32,953 nucleotides of DNA from Candidatus Hermodarchaeota archaeon (GCA_016840135.1 JAEOSX010000018.1:1-32953), one strand, 5' to 3'. Shown: positions 6,828-16,056, numbered from the stretch's first letter. Made by a program: numbers and translations. Notes: generated from the sequence alone by a model not told the origin.

Positions 6828-9020
6828 CTAAGCAAACGGTGTAGTGCTAGGGCGCGTTTGACGAGCGCGTTTACTCCAAGAAAGATAGGCTTTCTCCATC
6901 TCCGCGGTGATTGTTGGATGTACCTCCTTGATCGCCTTCATGAAGTGTCTTCGATACACGGTTTTTGCTGCCATATCTTCGTCAAGTGCAGCAAGGGCTG
7001 CTTCCCTGCAGCATGCCTCAATGTCGCTACCTGCGAACCTTTCGGAGGCTTGAACTAGTTCTTCGATTTTTACATCCTTTGCAAGCGGCATATCTTTCAT
7101 ATATATTTCAAAGATTTTTCGGCGTGCATCAGCGTCAGGCGCAGGGACAAGTATGTGTCGATCGAAACGACCTGGTCTGAGTAAAGCTGGGTCAAGAAGG
7201 TCAGGGCGATTAGTTGCAGCTAGTACGACAACATCCTTTAGAGATTGAATTCCATCAATCTCTGTTAGTATTTGACTGATAACCCGCTCCGTTACATGCG
7301 AGTCGCCCACGCCACTACCCCGAGCAGGTGCCAGAGCGTCAATTTCATCAAAGAATATAATCGCAGGGGCAGCATGCCTAGCGCGCCTGAATACTTCCCT
7401 TACAGCTTTCTCTGATTCACCTACCCATTTTGATAAAACCTCTGGACCTTTGATACTTATGAAATTCGCTTCGCTTTCAGTTGCAACTGCACGAGCGAGG
7501 AGTGTTTTTCCACATCCTGGAGGCCCGAATAGGAGGACACCTCGTGGTGGCTGTACACCGAGGCGGGTGAATGATTCAGGATATCGGAGTGGCCATTCAA
7601 CAGCTTGCTTAATCTTCTCTTTTATTTCCTCAAGTCCGCCAATATCGGCCCAGCGAACATTAGGCACTTCAAGAGTGACTTCTCGCATTGCTGTTGGCTG
7701 GATTTCTCTTAGAGCGTGTAGGAAATCTTCGTTTGTCACTCGGAGATCAGCGAGTACTTCTGGTGGAATTTCATCTTCTTCCAGATTGATTCGAGGCAGA
7801 TAACGGCGTAATGCAAGCATAGCTGCCTCGCGACAAAGGGCAGCAAGGTCGGCTCCAACATAACCATGTGTGATGCTAGCCATTGTTTCAAGATTCACCG
7901 ACTCCAATGGCATTCCCTGTGAATGAATGAGAAGTATTTTGTGTCTACCATCTCGATCAGGGATACGTATCTCAATCTCCCGGTCAAAGCGACCTGGACG
8001 ACGAAGTGCTGGATCAATAGCATTAGGTCGATTAGATGCTCCAATTACAATGACTTGTCCACGTTTCTGAAGACCGTCCATGACTGCGAGCAGTTGAGCA
8101 ACTACTCGTCGTTCAACTTCACCTAGAACCTCCTCACGTTTGGGAGCGATGGCATCTATTTCATCAATGAATATTATGCTGGGAGCATTCTTTTCAGCCT
8201 CTTCAAATAATTGGCGAAGCCGTTTCTCTGATTCACCATAAAACTTGCTCATTATTTCAGGACCATTGATGGAGATGAAATGCGCCTCCGACTCGTTTGC
8301 GACTGCTTGGGCAAGCAATGTCTTACCACAACCAGGCGGGCCGTGAAGAAGAACACCCTTTGGTGGAGTGATACCGAGACGGGCAAAGAGTTCAGGGTGT
8401 TTCAGAGGAAGCTCTACCATTTCTCGTATTCGTTGAATTTCGTCGCCAAGACCACCAATCTCTTCATATGTGATGTAAGGAATGCCTGCCTCCAATTCCT
8501 TTGGAGGCTCACTTAGAATTGTTAGCTGAGTATTCAGTACAACGAGACCAATACCAGTTGGGCGTAGGCGACGGACTATGAATCTTACTGGACGCCCCAA
8601 TATTGATACATGGACTGTGTCATCCTTGGTCACGGGACAATTCAAAAGTTTTTGTTTCACGAATTCATCGAAATCTTTAGCAGGGAACCTCATTTCTAGA
8701 GGGGCAAGGACTATGGCTGCTGCTGAACGTTCCTGAACTGGATAAGCCGATACGTGCTCTTCAAGGCTAGCTCCTGCATTTCGACGCATACGTCCATCCA
8801 TTCGAATGATGCGCTGACCCTCATCTTGAGGATAAGCAGGCCACACAATACCAGCGGTTACTTTCCTTCCCTTAACTCCAAGGATGTCGCCAGTTTGCAC
8901 TCCTAGGGATTCCATTGTAGATGTATCAATTCGGACAATGAATCTCCCTGCATCTCTCTCGTGAGCCTTCTTCACTCGAAGTGTTAGTGATTTTCCTTTG
9001 GGTTGAATTTCATCTTCCAA
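6828..9020 (-). CDS. cdc48: CDC48/VCP-type AAA+ ATPase
   Basis: A 730-aa double-ring AAA+ unfoldase that extracts and unfolds proteins, often feeding the proteasome. The N domain (about 1-190) has the double-psi barrel and 4-stranded subdomain. D1 carries Walker A 'GPPGCGKT' at about 227-234, Walker B 'IIFIDEID' at 282-289 and arginine-finger motif 'RRPGRFD' near 340. D2 carries 'GPPGCGKT' at 499-506, 'IIFFDEID' at 554-561 and 'LRPGRFD' near 614. All catalytic motifs are intact. The C-terminus ends in TPFA, so it lacks the HbYX motif (hydrophobic-Tyr-X) used to dock on the 20S proteasome. The start is TTG at 9020 with a GGGAT-type site upstream. Monocistronic. Confidence 0.96.
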   Translation of the reverse strand: MEDEIQPKGKSLTLRVKKAHERDAGRFIVRIDTSTMESLGVQTGDILGVKGRKVTAGIVWPAYPQDEGQRIIRMDGRMRRNAGASLEEHVSAYPVQERSAAAIVLAPLEMRFPAKDFDEFVKQKLLNCPVTKDDTVHVSILGRPVRFIVRRLRPTGIGLVVLNTQLTILSEPPKELEAGIPYITYEEIGGLGDEIQRIREMVELPLKHPELFARLGITPPKGVLLHGPPGCGKTLLAQAVANESEAHFISINGPEIMSKFYGESEKRLRQLFEEAEKNAPSIIFIDEIDAIAPKREEVLGEVERRVVAQLLAVMDGLQKRGQVIVIGASNRPNAIDPALRRPGRFDREIEIRIPDRDGRHKILLIHSQGMPLESVNLETMASITHGYVGADLAALCREAAMLALRRYLPRINLEEDEIPPEVLADLRVTNEDFLHALREIQPTAMREVTLEVPNVRWADIGGLEEIKEKIKQAVEWPLRYPESFTRLGVQPPRGVLLFGPPGCGKTLLARAVATESEANFISIKGPEVLSKWVGESEKAVREVFRRARHAAPAIIFFDEIDALAPARGSGVGDSHVTERVISQILTEIDGIQSLKDVVVLAATNRPDLLDPALLRPGRFDRHILVPAPDADARRKIFEIYMKDMPLAKDVKIEELVQASERFAGSDIEACCREAALAALDEDMAAKTVYRRHFMKAIKEVHPTITAEMEKAYLSWSKRARQTRPSTTPFA

Positions 9021-9040
9021 ATCTTATCCCAGCTATTAAG

Positions 9041-9060
9041 ATTAAATTAAGGCTTTTAAC
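9041..9060 (-). promoter_or_regulatory. TATA-like region for cdc48
   Basis: On the minus strand the run GTTAAAAGCC followed by TTAATTTAAT lies 20-40 bases before the TTG start of cdc48. Either part could be the TATA box, implying a very short leader. Confidence 0.4.
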
Positions 9061-9155
9061 TTCGTCGGCGTCATTAATTCCCTCTTCTGATATCATGCAT
9101 TAATTGTGTTGAAGAAAAATCTTGAACCTTTTCTTTCGAGAATTGGACTTGGAAA

Positions 9156-9422
9156 TTAAAGGAGCGAAACTGCTTCGATAATTACCTCGCCTACTCCAGG
9201 TATATCCTTCACGATTTTCTCAACTGAATCAGTACCACCTGCTTCGTCGCCAACAATGAACCGCATACGAAGAGCTGATAGTGGACCGAAGATTGGCACC
9301 TCTTCAAACCCTTCAATTTCTACTTTGCCTTGAAGGGACTGCTCGATACTTTGCTTCAATTCAGATAATGGGATTTCAACATCTTCTGGCATGATTTTCA
9401 TAATTGCAAGAACATGACCCAA
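9156..9422 (-). CDS. ef1b: Translation elongation factor aEF1B (EF-1 beta)
   Basis: An 88-aa guanine nucleotide exchange factor for aEF1A. The fold is the ferredoxin-like EF1B guanine-exchange domain: 'HVLAIMKIMPEDVEIPLSEL', 'EEVPIFGPLSALRMRFIVGDEAGGTDSVEKIV' is represented here in pieces, and 'PGVGEVIIEAVSLL' closes the domain. The frame extends upstream to 9470, but the TTG at 9422 has an AAGGAGG eight bases upstream and gives the canonical length and N-terminus (MGHVLAIMKIMPED), so I use it. It lies 48 bp after the tiny zinc-finger gene, a pairing seen across archaea. Confidence 0.93.
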   Translation of the reverse strand: MGHVLAIMKIMPEDVEIPLSELKQSIEQSLQGKVEIEGFEEVPIFGPLSALRMRFIVGDEAGGTDSVEKIVKDIPGVGEVIIEAVSLL

Positions 9423-9470
9423 AAACACAACCTCCTTGTGATAACCTAGACTCGTTTGTGGAAATGTCAA

Positions 9471-9647
9471 TTAAGGCCCCTTAAAATTGCACCCTGCGCA
9501 AGTATAGGGATTCGCAAACTCCCGGCACTTCTCGCATCGCCAAAGTGTTAACCCGCCGCACGATGGACAGGTGAAATGAACAGAGTTTTCACGAGGACTA
9601 ACAAGGCCGCCACAGGAATTGCAGAATGGTGTTTTATGTGCACTCAA
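9471..9647 (-). CDS. Small CPxCG-type zinc-finger protein (HVO_2753-like)
   Basis: A 58-aa protein with four cysteine pairs: 'FCNSCGG', 'TCPSCGG', 'RCEKCRE' and 'TCAGCNFKGP'. This matches the archaeal two-zinc micro-protein family represented by Haloferax HVO_2753, including the terminal CxFxGP. From memory such genes commonly sit directly upstream of EF-1 beta, as here. The role is unsettled; links to motility and biofilm in Haloferax and to translation by context have been suggested. The start is TTG at 9647 with a weak AAGGCG upstream, so the start is the least certain part. Confidence 0.85.
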   Translation of the reverse strand: MSAHKTPFCNSCGGLVSPRENSVHFTCPSCGGLTLWRCEKCREFANPYTCAGCNFKGP

Positions 9648-9728
9648 AGTTTTCGCCTTAATTCGTAGTTTAACTCCCTCAGATATAGACGGTTCTTAAA
9701 TGTTATTCAACGTCATTCTCCACGTTAT

Positions 9729-10256
9729 CTATAACCCTTCCTTTTTTACAGCCCTACGCTTTAATGGTGTTCCACATTGTGGGCACGGCTCGCCCTTGGT
9801 CCGTTTCGGGAATAACCGCGAGCATCCTGGGCAATATGTTTTCCACTTTATTATCTCGCGAATACCTCGTTCCCCTACTGAGCGAAACTTGATGGATAAA
9901 GCAGAAGCAATATTCTGAATCGCATAGTCATTGGTTAGGACTACTGCATGATAACCTTGTTTGGTGAGATCAATAGCAAGGGCAAGGAGTTGTTGATCGG
10001 GTTCAGACAAATACTGAAGGTCACCTAGAACAGATGCTGTTTCAGCGACAGCACTAATTGATGAAGGCGTTGGCTCTATAACCCGAAGCTTTCCAGAGTT
10101 TAGTAGCATCTGAACGACACTATCAAGCTTTTTTCGTTTCATTTCCTCTAAAAGAGCAGGTGTTGTGGCTAACTGAACTTCTGTCGCAGCAAAGCTCAAT
10201 CTTCCCACAAGAGCCGAGGTGTCGACGACAAAGATTAGTGAATCGGAATTGCCCAT
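9729..10256 (-). CDS. nob1: Ribosome maturation endonuclease Nob1 (PIN domain plus zinc ribbon)
   Basis: Nob1 cleaves the 3' end of 16S rRNA in late 30S maturation. The 175-aa protein has a PIN domain with the first catalytic Asp at about residue 12 ('VVDTSALV'), later acids in 'EPDQQLLALAIDL', and the hallmark 'VVLTNDYAIQNIA'. A C-terminal zinc ribbon follows ('YCPGCSRLF', 'PCPQCGTPL'). The ATG at 10256 overlaps the NAD kinase stop as TGATG, with AAGGTGG upstream, so this start is preferred over a GTG at 10265. Translation is probably coupled to the kinase gene. Confidence 0.93.
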   Translation of the reverse strand: MGNSDSLIFVVDTSALVGRLSFAATEVQLATTPALLEEMKRKKLDSVVQMLLNSGKLRVIEPTPSSISAVAETASVLGDLQYLSEPDQQLLALAIDLTKQGYHAVVLTNDYAIQNIASALSIKFRSVGERGIREIIKWKTYCPGCSRLFPKRTKGEPCPQCGTPLKRRAVKKEGL

Positions 10257-11074
10257 CAAAGCCACCTTAGAAGTTTTTCTCGGAAACGACGATAGAAGCT
10301 ACTTGGTCGTCGAAGGATTAGAAGGGGCAAATCGGATTTTACTACTGTTACAGGAGCTTCAGAGGGAATCTGATGTACTAGCTCACCATCAATAACAAGA
10401 TTAGACATAGTTCCAACATGCACACGAAGCGTTGTTGAAGCAGGGATTACTAGAGGAAGCATACTGTTTCGTAAGGGTGCTGCAGCGACAAGCAGGAAAG
10501 CATCAATGAGAGGATGGATAACGGGTCCACCTAATGAAAGGGTATGACCAGTAGATCCACTAGGTGTTGCGATAACAAGTCCATCACCACGAAATTTGAC
10601 CGAGTCTTCCCCTATTTGAAGTCTAAACACTGGAGGTCTTCCTTGTTTCTGAGGGAATAATGATACCTCATTTGCAGCGTCAGGGAGTTTGTTATCTTGG
10701 AACTTGGTAGTGAGACGTAGTAGTTCTTGGACTTCATAGTCATCGGCCAGTATTTGGTTAAGAAGAACCTCTGCATCTACGATTTCACATTCAGAGAGGA
10801 ACCCAAAAGATTGGAGGTTCACGGGAACTATCGGTATGCTAGGAGGGATAGATCGTGCTGCATGAAGGGTGGTTCCATCACCCCCAAGTGTTACAACAAA
10901 ATCCACATGTAGGTTCGCTAGAGAAACGCCTAATTCAGGGCGGTCTAGTTTTTCCGCTAGGTGACTGGGCATAAGTACTGAAACTTCTCTAGTTTCTAGG
11001 AATGCTAGGAGCCGCCCGGCTTCCTTTTCACCTGCAGCAAAATCAGGTCGTGTTACTAGTCCAACCGTCTTCAT
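10256..11074 (-). CDS. nadK: NAD kinase
   Basis: Phosphorylates NAD to NADP. The 272-aa protein shows the diagnostic 'VTLGGDGTTLHAARS' ATP/NAD-binding motif, 'VNLQSFGFLSE', the 'NEV' acidic/Asn site in the C-terminal domain, and 'GLVIATPSGSTGHTLSLGGP', the conserved glycine-rich substrate loop. A TTG start at 11095 is possible. I choose the ATG at 11074 because a TATA-like element 25 bases upstream predicts transcription starting almost at that ATG, and it gives a typical N-terminus (MKTVGLVTRP). First gene of the nadK-nob1 unit, divergent from aIF5A. Confidence 0.93.
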   Translation of the reverse strand: MKTVGLVTRPDFAAGEKEAGRLLAFLETREVSVLMPSHLAEKLDRPELGVSLANLHVDFVVTLGGDGTTLHAARSIPPSIPIVPVNLQSFGFLSECEIVDAEVLLNQILADDYEVQELLRLTTKFQDNKLPDAANEVSLFPQKQGRPPVFRLQIGEDSVKFRGDGLVIATPSGSTGHTLSLGGPVIHPLIDAFLLVAAAPLRNSMLPLVIPASTTLRVHVGTMSNLVIDGELVHQIPSEAPVTVVKSDLPLLILRRPSSFYRRFREKLLRWL

Positions 11075-11094
11075 CAAAGAGACATCTCGCTTCA

Positions 11095-11106
11095 AGTTTA
11101 TAATAG
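11095..11106 (-). promoter_or_regulatory. TATA box for nadK, predicting a leaderless start
   Basis: On the minus strand CTATTATAAACT is centred about 27 bases upstream of the ATG at 11074. In archaea this places transcription start at or within a few bases of the ATG, implying a leaderless or nearly leaderless mRNA. Confidence 0.5.
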
Positions 11107-11130
11107 ATTCCTGGCTACCACAGCCAGCCT

Positions 11131-11141
11131 AAAAGTTTAAG
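11131..11141 (+). promoter_or_regulatory. TATA box for aIF5A
   Basis: AAAAGTTTAAG lies about 37-47 bases upstream of the ATG at 11178. A start near 11165 would leave room for the AAGGTGG ribosome site seen just before the gene. Confidence 0.5.
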
Positions 11142-11177
11142 TGAGTTCTATCATTTTAACCGAAAAGGTGGCAGAAA

Positions 11178-11582
11178 ATGTCCATTAAGATTCTTGAAGC
11201 AAGTGGTCTAAAAGTAGGTCGTTACATCCTAATCGATGAAGAGCCGTGCCGCGTAGCTAGTGCTGAGAAAAGTAAGTCAGGGAAACACGGACACGCAAAA
11301 GTGCGTATTATTGCTATAGGCTTTTTTGATGGGGTGAAACGTAGTATAGTCTTACCAGGTGACGCGAAAATCCAATCGCCAATCATCGACAAACGAGTCG
11401 CGCAAATTAATTTCATCACCGACGCAACACCACCTATGCTGGGCTTAATGGACCTGGAAAACTATGAGAATTTCGAGATGCCGATGCCTGATGAAGGTTC
11501 GATTGAAGGAAGAATTGTGCAGGGCGCACAAGTTGAGTATTGGATTGTTATGGAACGCCGAAAAATAATCCGTGCTCGCTAG
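11178..11582 (+). CDS. eif5a: Translation factor aIF5A (hypusine-containing)
   Basis: aIF5A relieves stalled ribosomes and is modified on one lysine to hypusine or deoxyhypusine. The 134-aa protein has an N-terminal SH3-like domain with the modification loop 'KSGKHGHAK', target Lys36, and a C-terminal OB domain ending 'VEYWIVMERRKIIRAR'. An AAGGTGG sits about eight bases before the ATG. The modifying enzyme, deoxyhypusine synthase, follows 53 bp downstream in the same direction, so substrate and enzyme are probably co-expressed. Confidence 0.96.
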   Translation: MSIKILEASGLKVGRYILIDEEPCRVASAEKSKSGKHGHAKVRIIAIGFFDGVKRSIVLPGDAKIQSPIIDKRVAQINFITDATPPMLGLMDLENYENFEMPMPDEGSIEGRIVQGAQVEYWIVMERRKIIRAR

Positions 11583-11635
11583 TACAACCGATTTAATCTT
11601 CCCTTTTCTATTAACAGATTTCTGGTATTTGCACG

Positions 11636-12562
11636 ATGACGAAACATAATGTCAAACAGATGACAATAAAGCCTGGAATGACCCTCTGTGAGCTCGTATC
11701 ACAATACGATCGTGCTGGTGTCTTAGGAGCCGGAAGAGTAGCCCGAGCAGCAAAAATCGTAAAAAAGATGTTTCAATCCGATGAATATCTGGTATTTTTG
11801 TCAATGGCTGGGCCTATGATCGCGGGGGGATTACGCAATATCATCACAGATCTGATACGGAAGAAACGGATACATATCATTGTGACTAACGGAGCCAATG
11901 TTGTTCATGATTTAATTGAGGGAATAGGAGGACAGCATGTGAGGGGCTCCTTCAATGTTGATGACCGTGAGCTAGCGGAGGGACGTATTGGGAGAGCTGG
12001 CGACATCTTTGTTGAAACCTCATCTTTCGAGAAGCTCGAGGACTTTACAAGGGAGTTGTTAGGAAATATCCCTGAAACACAACGTGCATCAGGCATGTCT
12101 CCCTCTGAGCTGATTGCTGAGCTCGGTAAGCAGTTAGATGACCCCAAGTCCTTCATTAGACAATCCTATTTACAAAATGTGCCAGTTTTCTGTCCAGGAA
12201 TCCTAGACTCGATGCTAGGTCTTCATCTAGCGCTATTTGGTCAATTACAGAAGCTCAAGCTTGACGGACTGAAAGATATGAAGTTACTTCATGATAACAT
12301 ATTTGAGGCAAAGCAAGTTGGGGCGCTGATTCTAGGAGGGGGGTTACCGAAACACTTCACGTTGGGTGCGAATATACTCCGAGGCGGACTCGATAGTGCC
12401 ATTCAGATTACAACAGCTCATGATGAGGACGGCAGCCTTAGTGGTGCAAAGCTTCAGGAGGGAATTTCGTGGGGCAAGGTGAAGTCCACAGCATCCTTTG
12501 AAACCGTTATCGGAGACGCCACTATAATCTTCCCATTAATTACCGGCGCTACACTAGATTGA
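11636..12562 (+). CDS. dys: Deoxyhypusine synthase
   Basis: Transfers the aminobutyl group of spermidine to the aIF5A lysine, NAD-dependent. The 308-aa Rossmann-like enzyme shows 'FLSMAGPMIAGGLRNII', 'IVTNGANVVHDLIE', 'VPVFCPGILDSMLGLHL', 'ALILGGGLPKHF' and 'QEGISWGKVK'. In the last motif the lysine at about residue 281 corresponds to the catalytic lysine that forms the enzyme-imine intermediate. All landmarks are intact, so it should be active. It is shorter at the N-terminus than the human enzyme, as usual in archaea. It starts at ATG 11636 directly after aIF5A. Confidence 0.95.
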   Translation: MTKHNVKQMTIKPGMTLCELVSQYDRAGVLGAGRVARAAKIVKKMFQSDEYLVFLSMAGPMIAGGLRNIITDLIRKKRIHIIVTNGANVVHDLIEGIGGQHVRGSFNVDDRELAEGRIGRAGDIFVETSSFEKLEDFTRELLGNIPETQRASGMSPSELIAELGKQLDDPKSFIRQSYLQNVPVFCPGILDSMLGLHLALFGQLQKLKLDGLKDMKLLHDNIFEAKQVGALILGGGLPKHFTLGANILRGGLDSAIQITTAHDEDGSLSGAKLQEGISWGKVKSTASFETVIGDATIIFPLITGATLD

Positions 12563-12650
12563 CTAGATTCTGGCTAAGTGTAAAGAAGAAAAAGCATTAA
12601 TACTTCACACTTTGTATTCATAATCGTACTAATAGAAGTTGGAAGAAACC

Positions 12651-14003
12651 ATGGTTCTTGGAAAATTAGGATCAGCACTCCACGCTGCAGTGCAGAAGTT
12701 ACTTCGTTCTCCATTAGTTGATGAGAAGTCAGTCAAAGAACTTGTAAAAGATCTTCAACGAGCACTCCTCCAAGCTGATGTTCACGTTCGATTAGTTATG
12801 GAACTAACTAAACGTATAGAAGAACGCTCCCTAAAAGACGAGATTGCCCCAGGGATTTCCCGTCGAGAATACGTCATCAAGGTTGTTTACGAAGAACTAA
12901 CTGCTATTCTAGGAGAGAAAGCTGTTCCATTAACCCTCAAACCTGGACAACCAAATGTGTACCTAGTTGTAGGAATCCAAGGGAGTGGTAAGACTACGAC
13001 TATTGGTAAGCTAGCTAAACTGATTAAGAAAAAGGGGCACCGCGTTGGCGTTGTAGCAGCCGATACGTTTCGTCCAGGTGCTTATGACCAGCTCCGTCAG
13101 CTTGCGGAACAAGCAGATGTGCCATTCTTCGGTGAACAGAAGGCGAAAGATTCAGTCAAGGTCGCAAAGAAAGGGGTTAAACACTTCACATCTGAGAAGA
13201 CTGAAGTTATCATTGTAGATACATCTGGTCGTCACAAAGAGGAGAAGGGACTTATCCGAGAGATGCAGCAAATAGCAAAAGCCGTCAAGCCAACTGAAAT
13301 CATCCTGGTTGTTGATGGGACATTAGGTCAGCAGGCAGCAACACAAGCTGCTGCCTTTCACGCAGCAACACCCATTGGTTCGATTATTGTAACTAAATTA
13401 GACGGTTCAGCTCGTGGAGGTGGCGCGCTCTCTGCAGTTGCTGCTACAGGTGCACCAATCAAATATATTGGCACTGGCGAGAAAATTGATGCCATAGAGC
13501 AGTTTGTACCAACTAAATTCGTTGGCCAACTCCTCGGAATGGCTGATTTCGAATCATTGCTGCAACGAGTAAAAGACGCTGAGGCGATGCCAGAGAGAGA
13601 GCTGGCAAAAGCCATAATGTCAGGTCGTTTCACGCTAAAGGATATGATGGCGCAAGTGGAAGCAATGGGAAAGGTGGGATCGCTAGGCAAAATTCTAAGC
13701 ATGCTAGGTCTTGGATATAAAGTTCCCAAGGAAATGCAGCAAACAGCAACAGAAAACCTAGAGAAATGGAAGGTCATTATGAAATCGATGACCGAAGAAG
13801 AAATGGAAACTCCCAAGTGCATCCATCGTTCACGGACAGACAGAATCGCCCGTGGTGCGGGTTGTCAACCCAAAGACGTGAAAGAACTCTTACGCCAGTA
13901 TAGTCAGTCCAAACGCCTCATTAAATCCCTTCGGAAGCGACGGGGGGGAATGCGTCTACCTGGAATGGTAGGTGGTCAACAGCTTCCAAAGGGTGGCCGC
14001 TAG
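12651..14003 (+). CDS. srp54: Signal recognition particle GTPase SRP54
   Basis: SRP54 binds signal peptides and 7S RNA and docks with FtsY. The 450-aa protein has the N domain (residues 1-90), the G domain with G1 'GIQGSGKTTT', 'VVAADTFRPGAYDQL' as the insertion-box start, G3 'DTSGRHK', G4 'TKLDGSARGGGALS', and a Met-rich M domain ('DMMAQVEAMGKVG', 'SMTEEEME', 'RIARGAGCQPKDVKELL'). A TTG at 12639 is in frame, but ATG 12651, preceded by GGAAG, gives the usual MVLGKLG start. The TrmY-like gene begins two bases after its stop. Confidence 0.97.
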   Translation: MVLGKLGSALHAAVQKLLRSPLVDEKSVKELVKDLQRALLQADVHVRLVMELTKRIEERSLKDEIAPGISRREYVIKVVYEELTAILGEKAVPLTLKPGQPNVYLVVGIQGSGKTTTIGKLAKLIKKKGHRVGVVAADTFRPGAYDQLRQLAEQADVPFFGEQKAKDSVKVAKKGVKHFTSEKTEVIIVDTSGRHKEEKGLIREMQQIAKAVKPTEIILVVDGTLGQQAATQAAAFHAATPIGSIIVTKLDGSARGGGALSAVAATGAPIKYIGTGEKIDAIEQFVPTKFVGQLLGMADFESLLQRVKDAEAMPERELAKAIMSGRFTLKDMMAQVEAMGKVGSLGKILSMLGLGYKVPKEMQQTATENLEKWKVIMKSMTEEEMETPKCIHRSRTDRIARGAGCQPKDVKELLRQYSQSKRLIKSLRKRRGGMRLPGMVGGQQLPKGGR

Positions 14004-14004
14004 T

Positions 14005-14586
14005 GTGCGAACATTAAACATTGTAGTTGATTCCCCCGCTGAATTTGTAATCACCAAGACCGAACTAGATATCGGAGTAATATGCCAGCCGTACCAAGAT
14101 ATCGCGCACTGTGTTCGAACAGCTCTTTGCATTTCTCACAATCTACGCCGGTGGGTACACCTAGTAATTTGTTTTGAAAAGATTGGACCTATGTCAATCC
14201 ACTTAGACCCTAAATCAATACAATATATGGGAACAGATGAACGCTCAATCCTCCTCCTTCTAATGAAAGGACAAGAAACGTTACAGAAAAGGAAGCAGCG
14301 TACTCCCCGAGGTCTTCGAATCAGTACCTCTGGTGCTGAGAAAACACTGTCTCAATTAACCAGTGAAGAATCTTTACTTCTCTTTCCAGGTAAGCGTTCT
14401 AGCTGGGAGAGAACCGTTTGCAGTTTCAAGAATATTGTGATGTACTGTCCATTATCCGAGGAGCCGCTTTCCCAATGGACTGATTCCTTTTCTGGAAAAC
14501 ACTACAAGGACCATCACAGACGAGATCTTGCAATTCTGGAGATAATACACGAGCTTGATTTGATTAGCTGGACAAAAGAAAAATAA
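14005..14586 (+). CDS. trmY: TrmY-like SPOUT methyltransferase, diverged
   Basis: TrmY methylates pseudouridine 54 of archaeal tRNA to N1-methylpseudouridine. The N-terminal half matches the family: 'DIAHCVRTALCISHNLRR', 'HLVICFEKIGPMSIHLDP' and 'IQYMGTDERSILLLLMK'. The C-terminal half is less typical: the usual G-D-H-x-G-F cofactor loop is not evident, and the ending 'KHYKDHHRRDLAILEIIHELD' only loosely matches the knot region. So cofactor binding is uncertain. The GTG at 14005 directly follows the SRP54 TAG, with GGGTGG upstream; the frame runs further upstream inside SRP54. Pus10, which makes pseudouridine 54, is the next gene, which fits the assigned pathway. Confidence 0.75.
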   Translation: MRTLNIVVDSPAEFVITKTELDIGVICQPYQDIAHCVRTALCISHNLRRWVHLVICFEKIGPMSIHLDPKSIQYMGTDERSILLLLMKGQETLQKRKQRTPRGLRISTSGAEKTLSQLTSEESLLLFPGKRSSWERTVCSFKNIVMYCPLSEEPLSQWTDSFSGKHYKDHHRRDLAILEIIHELDLISWTKEK

Positions 14587-14615
14587 TGAAATGAACTATC
14601 TGATGTTGCTGAATA

Positions 14616-15971
14616 ATGACTGCAAGTAAATTACTGAGGAAAGCTGAGCAGCTGTTAGCTCGGTATCCATTGTGCGACTGGTGTCTTGGTCGGCAATTTG
14701 CCATCCTAGGTTATGGCTTGACAAACAGGATGCGCGGGAATGCCCTCAAAACCCTCCTACTATTAGTGAGTACTGAAACTTATCAAAAGGATAGAAAACG
14801 CGGTAGCACCTGTTTAAAACGATTAGCTGAGAAAGGAATGTTTCTACCTGCACTACAGTTTCTTGAGAAGGAGGGGATAACTGGAATTACCACCGTTAAA
14901 CAGTGCAGCATTTGCCTTGGTGTAATGGAACAACTGGAGGAAATTGCCAATTTAGCGATTCAGAAACTGAACGGATGGGAGGCTGCCTCCATCCTTCTTG
15001 GCTCAAAAATCTCACCTGACTTCGTCGAAAGAGAGGAGCAATTACGAAGCGAACTTCAGATAGAAAATGGAGAACCGTTGAAAGCAGAAATAAACCGAGA
15101 AATTGGAAAAATTGTAATTGAACAACTTGACATTCCAGTTGACTTCAAATCGCCAAGCATCGTTGTTGTAGTGCATATTCCATCATTCACAGTAGAGCTA
15201 CAAGTGAACTCGCTTTTCATCTATGGTCGATATCGGAAACTTAAGAGAGGAATTCCACAAACAAAATGGCCCTGCCGTGAGTGTCTAGGACAAGGGTGTA
15301 CCCGATGTAAAGGGACAGGGAAGATGTACCCTGAATCTGTTGAAGAATTAATTGCCGCACCACTACTCGAAGTGACCAAAGGTAAAAGCGTGAAATTCCA
15401 CGGAGCAGGTCGAGAAGATATCGATGCATGTATGTTGGGAACGGGACGTCCATTTGTAATAGAAATTATGACACCAAGAAAACGGAGCATCGACCTTGAG
15501 GCAGCAATAGAGAAAATAAATCAGTATGCACAAGGAAAAGTTGAAGTTAGCCAGTTACGTTTTACGAATAAGGAGATGGTTAAACTTCTCAAAAGCAGTT
15601 CAGCGACCACTGAGAAAACTTACAAGGTAATCACGCAAACTGAAAAACCACTTCTCCTAGAAGAACGGCAAAAACTCGAAGCAATACCAATGCCCCTTGA
15701 AATAAAGCAGCGTACACCACAGCGAGTACTCCACAGGCGAGCTGATAAAGTACGGAGGAAGCAGATATACGAATTAACGGTCACATCTTTGAAGAATGAT
15801 AAGGTAACCCTTTTGATACGTTGCCAAGGAGGGCTTTACATAAAGGAATTCATATCTGGCGATAATGATCGTACAACACCAAGCATTGCTGAAATTCTCG
15901 GAAAGCCCATCAAGTGCATCCGATTAGATGTGATTGATGTAAATCTGCCTGAGGAAGAACTCCAAAGATGA
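14616..15971 (+). CDS. pus10: tRNA pseudouridine synthase Pus10
   Basis: Pus10 converts U54 and U55 of tRNA to pseudouridine. The 451-aa protein has N-terminal zinc-binding pairs ('CDWC' 20-23 and 'CSIC' 97-100), a THUMP-like RNA-binding middle, and a DnaJ-like 'CRECLGQGCTRCKGTGK' cluster at 220-236. The catalytic segment 'FHGAGREDIDACMLGTGRPF' places the active Asp near residue 270. The C-terminal 'RTPQRVLHRRADKVRR' and 'GGLYIKEFISGDNDRTTPS' are standard. It is 29 bp after the TrmY-like gene, which would act on the same pseudouridine. Confidence 0.97.
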   Translation: MTASKLLRKAEQLLARYPLCDWCLGRQFAILGYGLTNRMRGNALKTLLLLVSTETYQKDRKRGSTCLKRLAEKGMFLPALQFLEKEGITGITTVKQCSICLGVMEQLEEIANLAIQKLNGWEAASILLGSKISPDFVEREEQLRSELQIENGEPLKAEINREIGKIVIEQLDIPVDFKSPSIVVVVHIPSFTVELQVNSLFIYGRYRKLKRGIPQTKWPCRECLGQGCTRCKGTGKMYPESVEELIAAPLLEVTKGKSVKFHGAGREDIDACMLGTGRPFVIEIMTPRKRSIDLEAAIEKINQYAQGKVEVSQLRFTNKEMVKLLKSSSATTEKTYKVITQTEKPLLLEERQKLEAIPMPLEIKQRTPQRVLHRRADKVRRKQIYELTVTSLKNDKVTLLIRCQGGLYIKEFISGDNDRTTPSIAEILGKPIKCIRLDVIDVNLPEEELQR

Positions 15972-16056
15972 AATCAAAAGCATCCAATGACGCCTAATAG
16001 CGAATATGTAGAAGAAGTGTTTTACATCACAAGCAAATTACAAGTAGAGTAATAAT

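Noticed and set aside
7450-7803. A 117-aa Arg/Ser-rich open frame antisense to cdc48
   Set aside because: Shadow of the D2 ATPase domain coding sequence, with no features of its own.
13358-13822. A 154-aa open frame antisense to srp54
   Set aside because: It lies wholly within a strongly conserved gene and has low-complexity Ser/Pro-rich content typical of a reverse-strand shadow.
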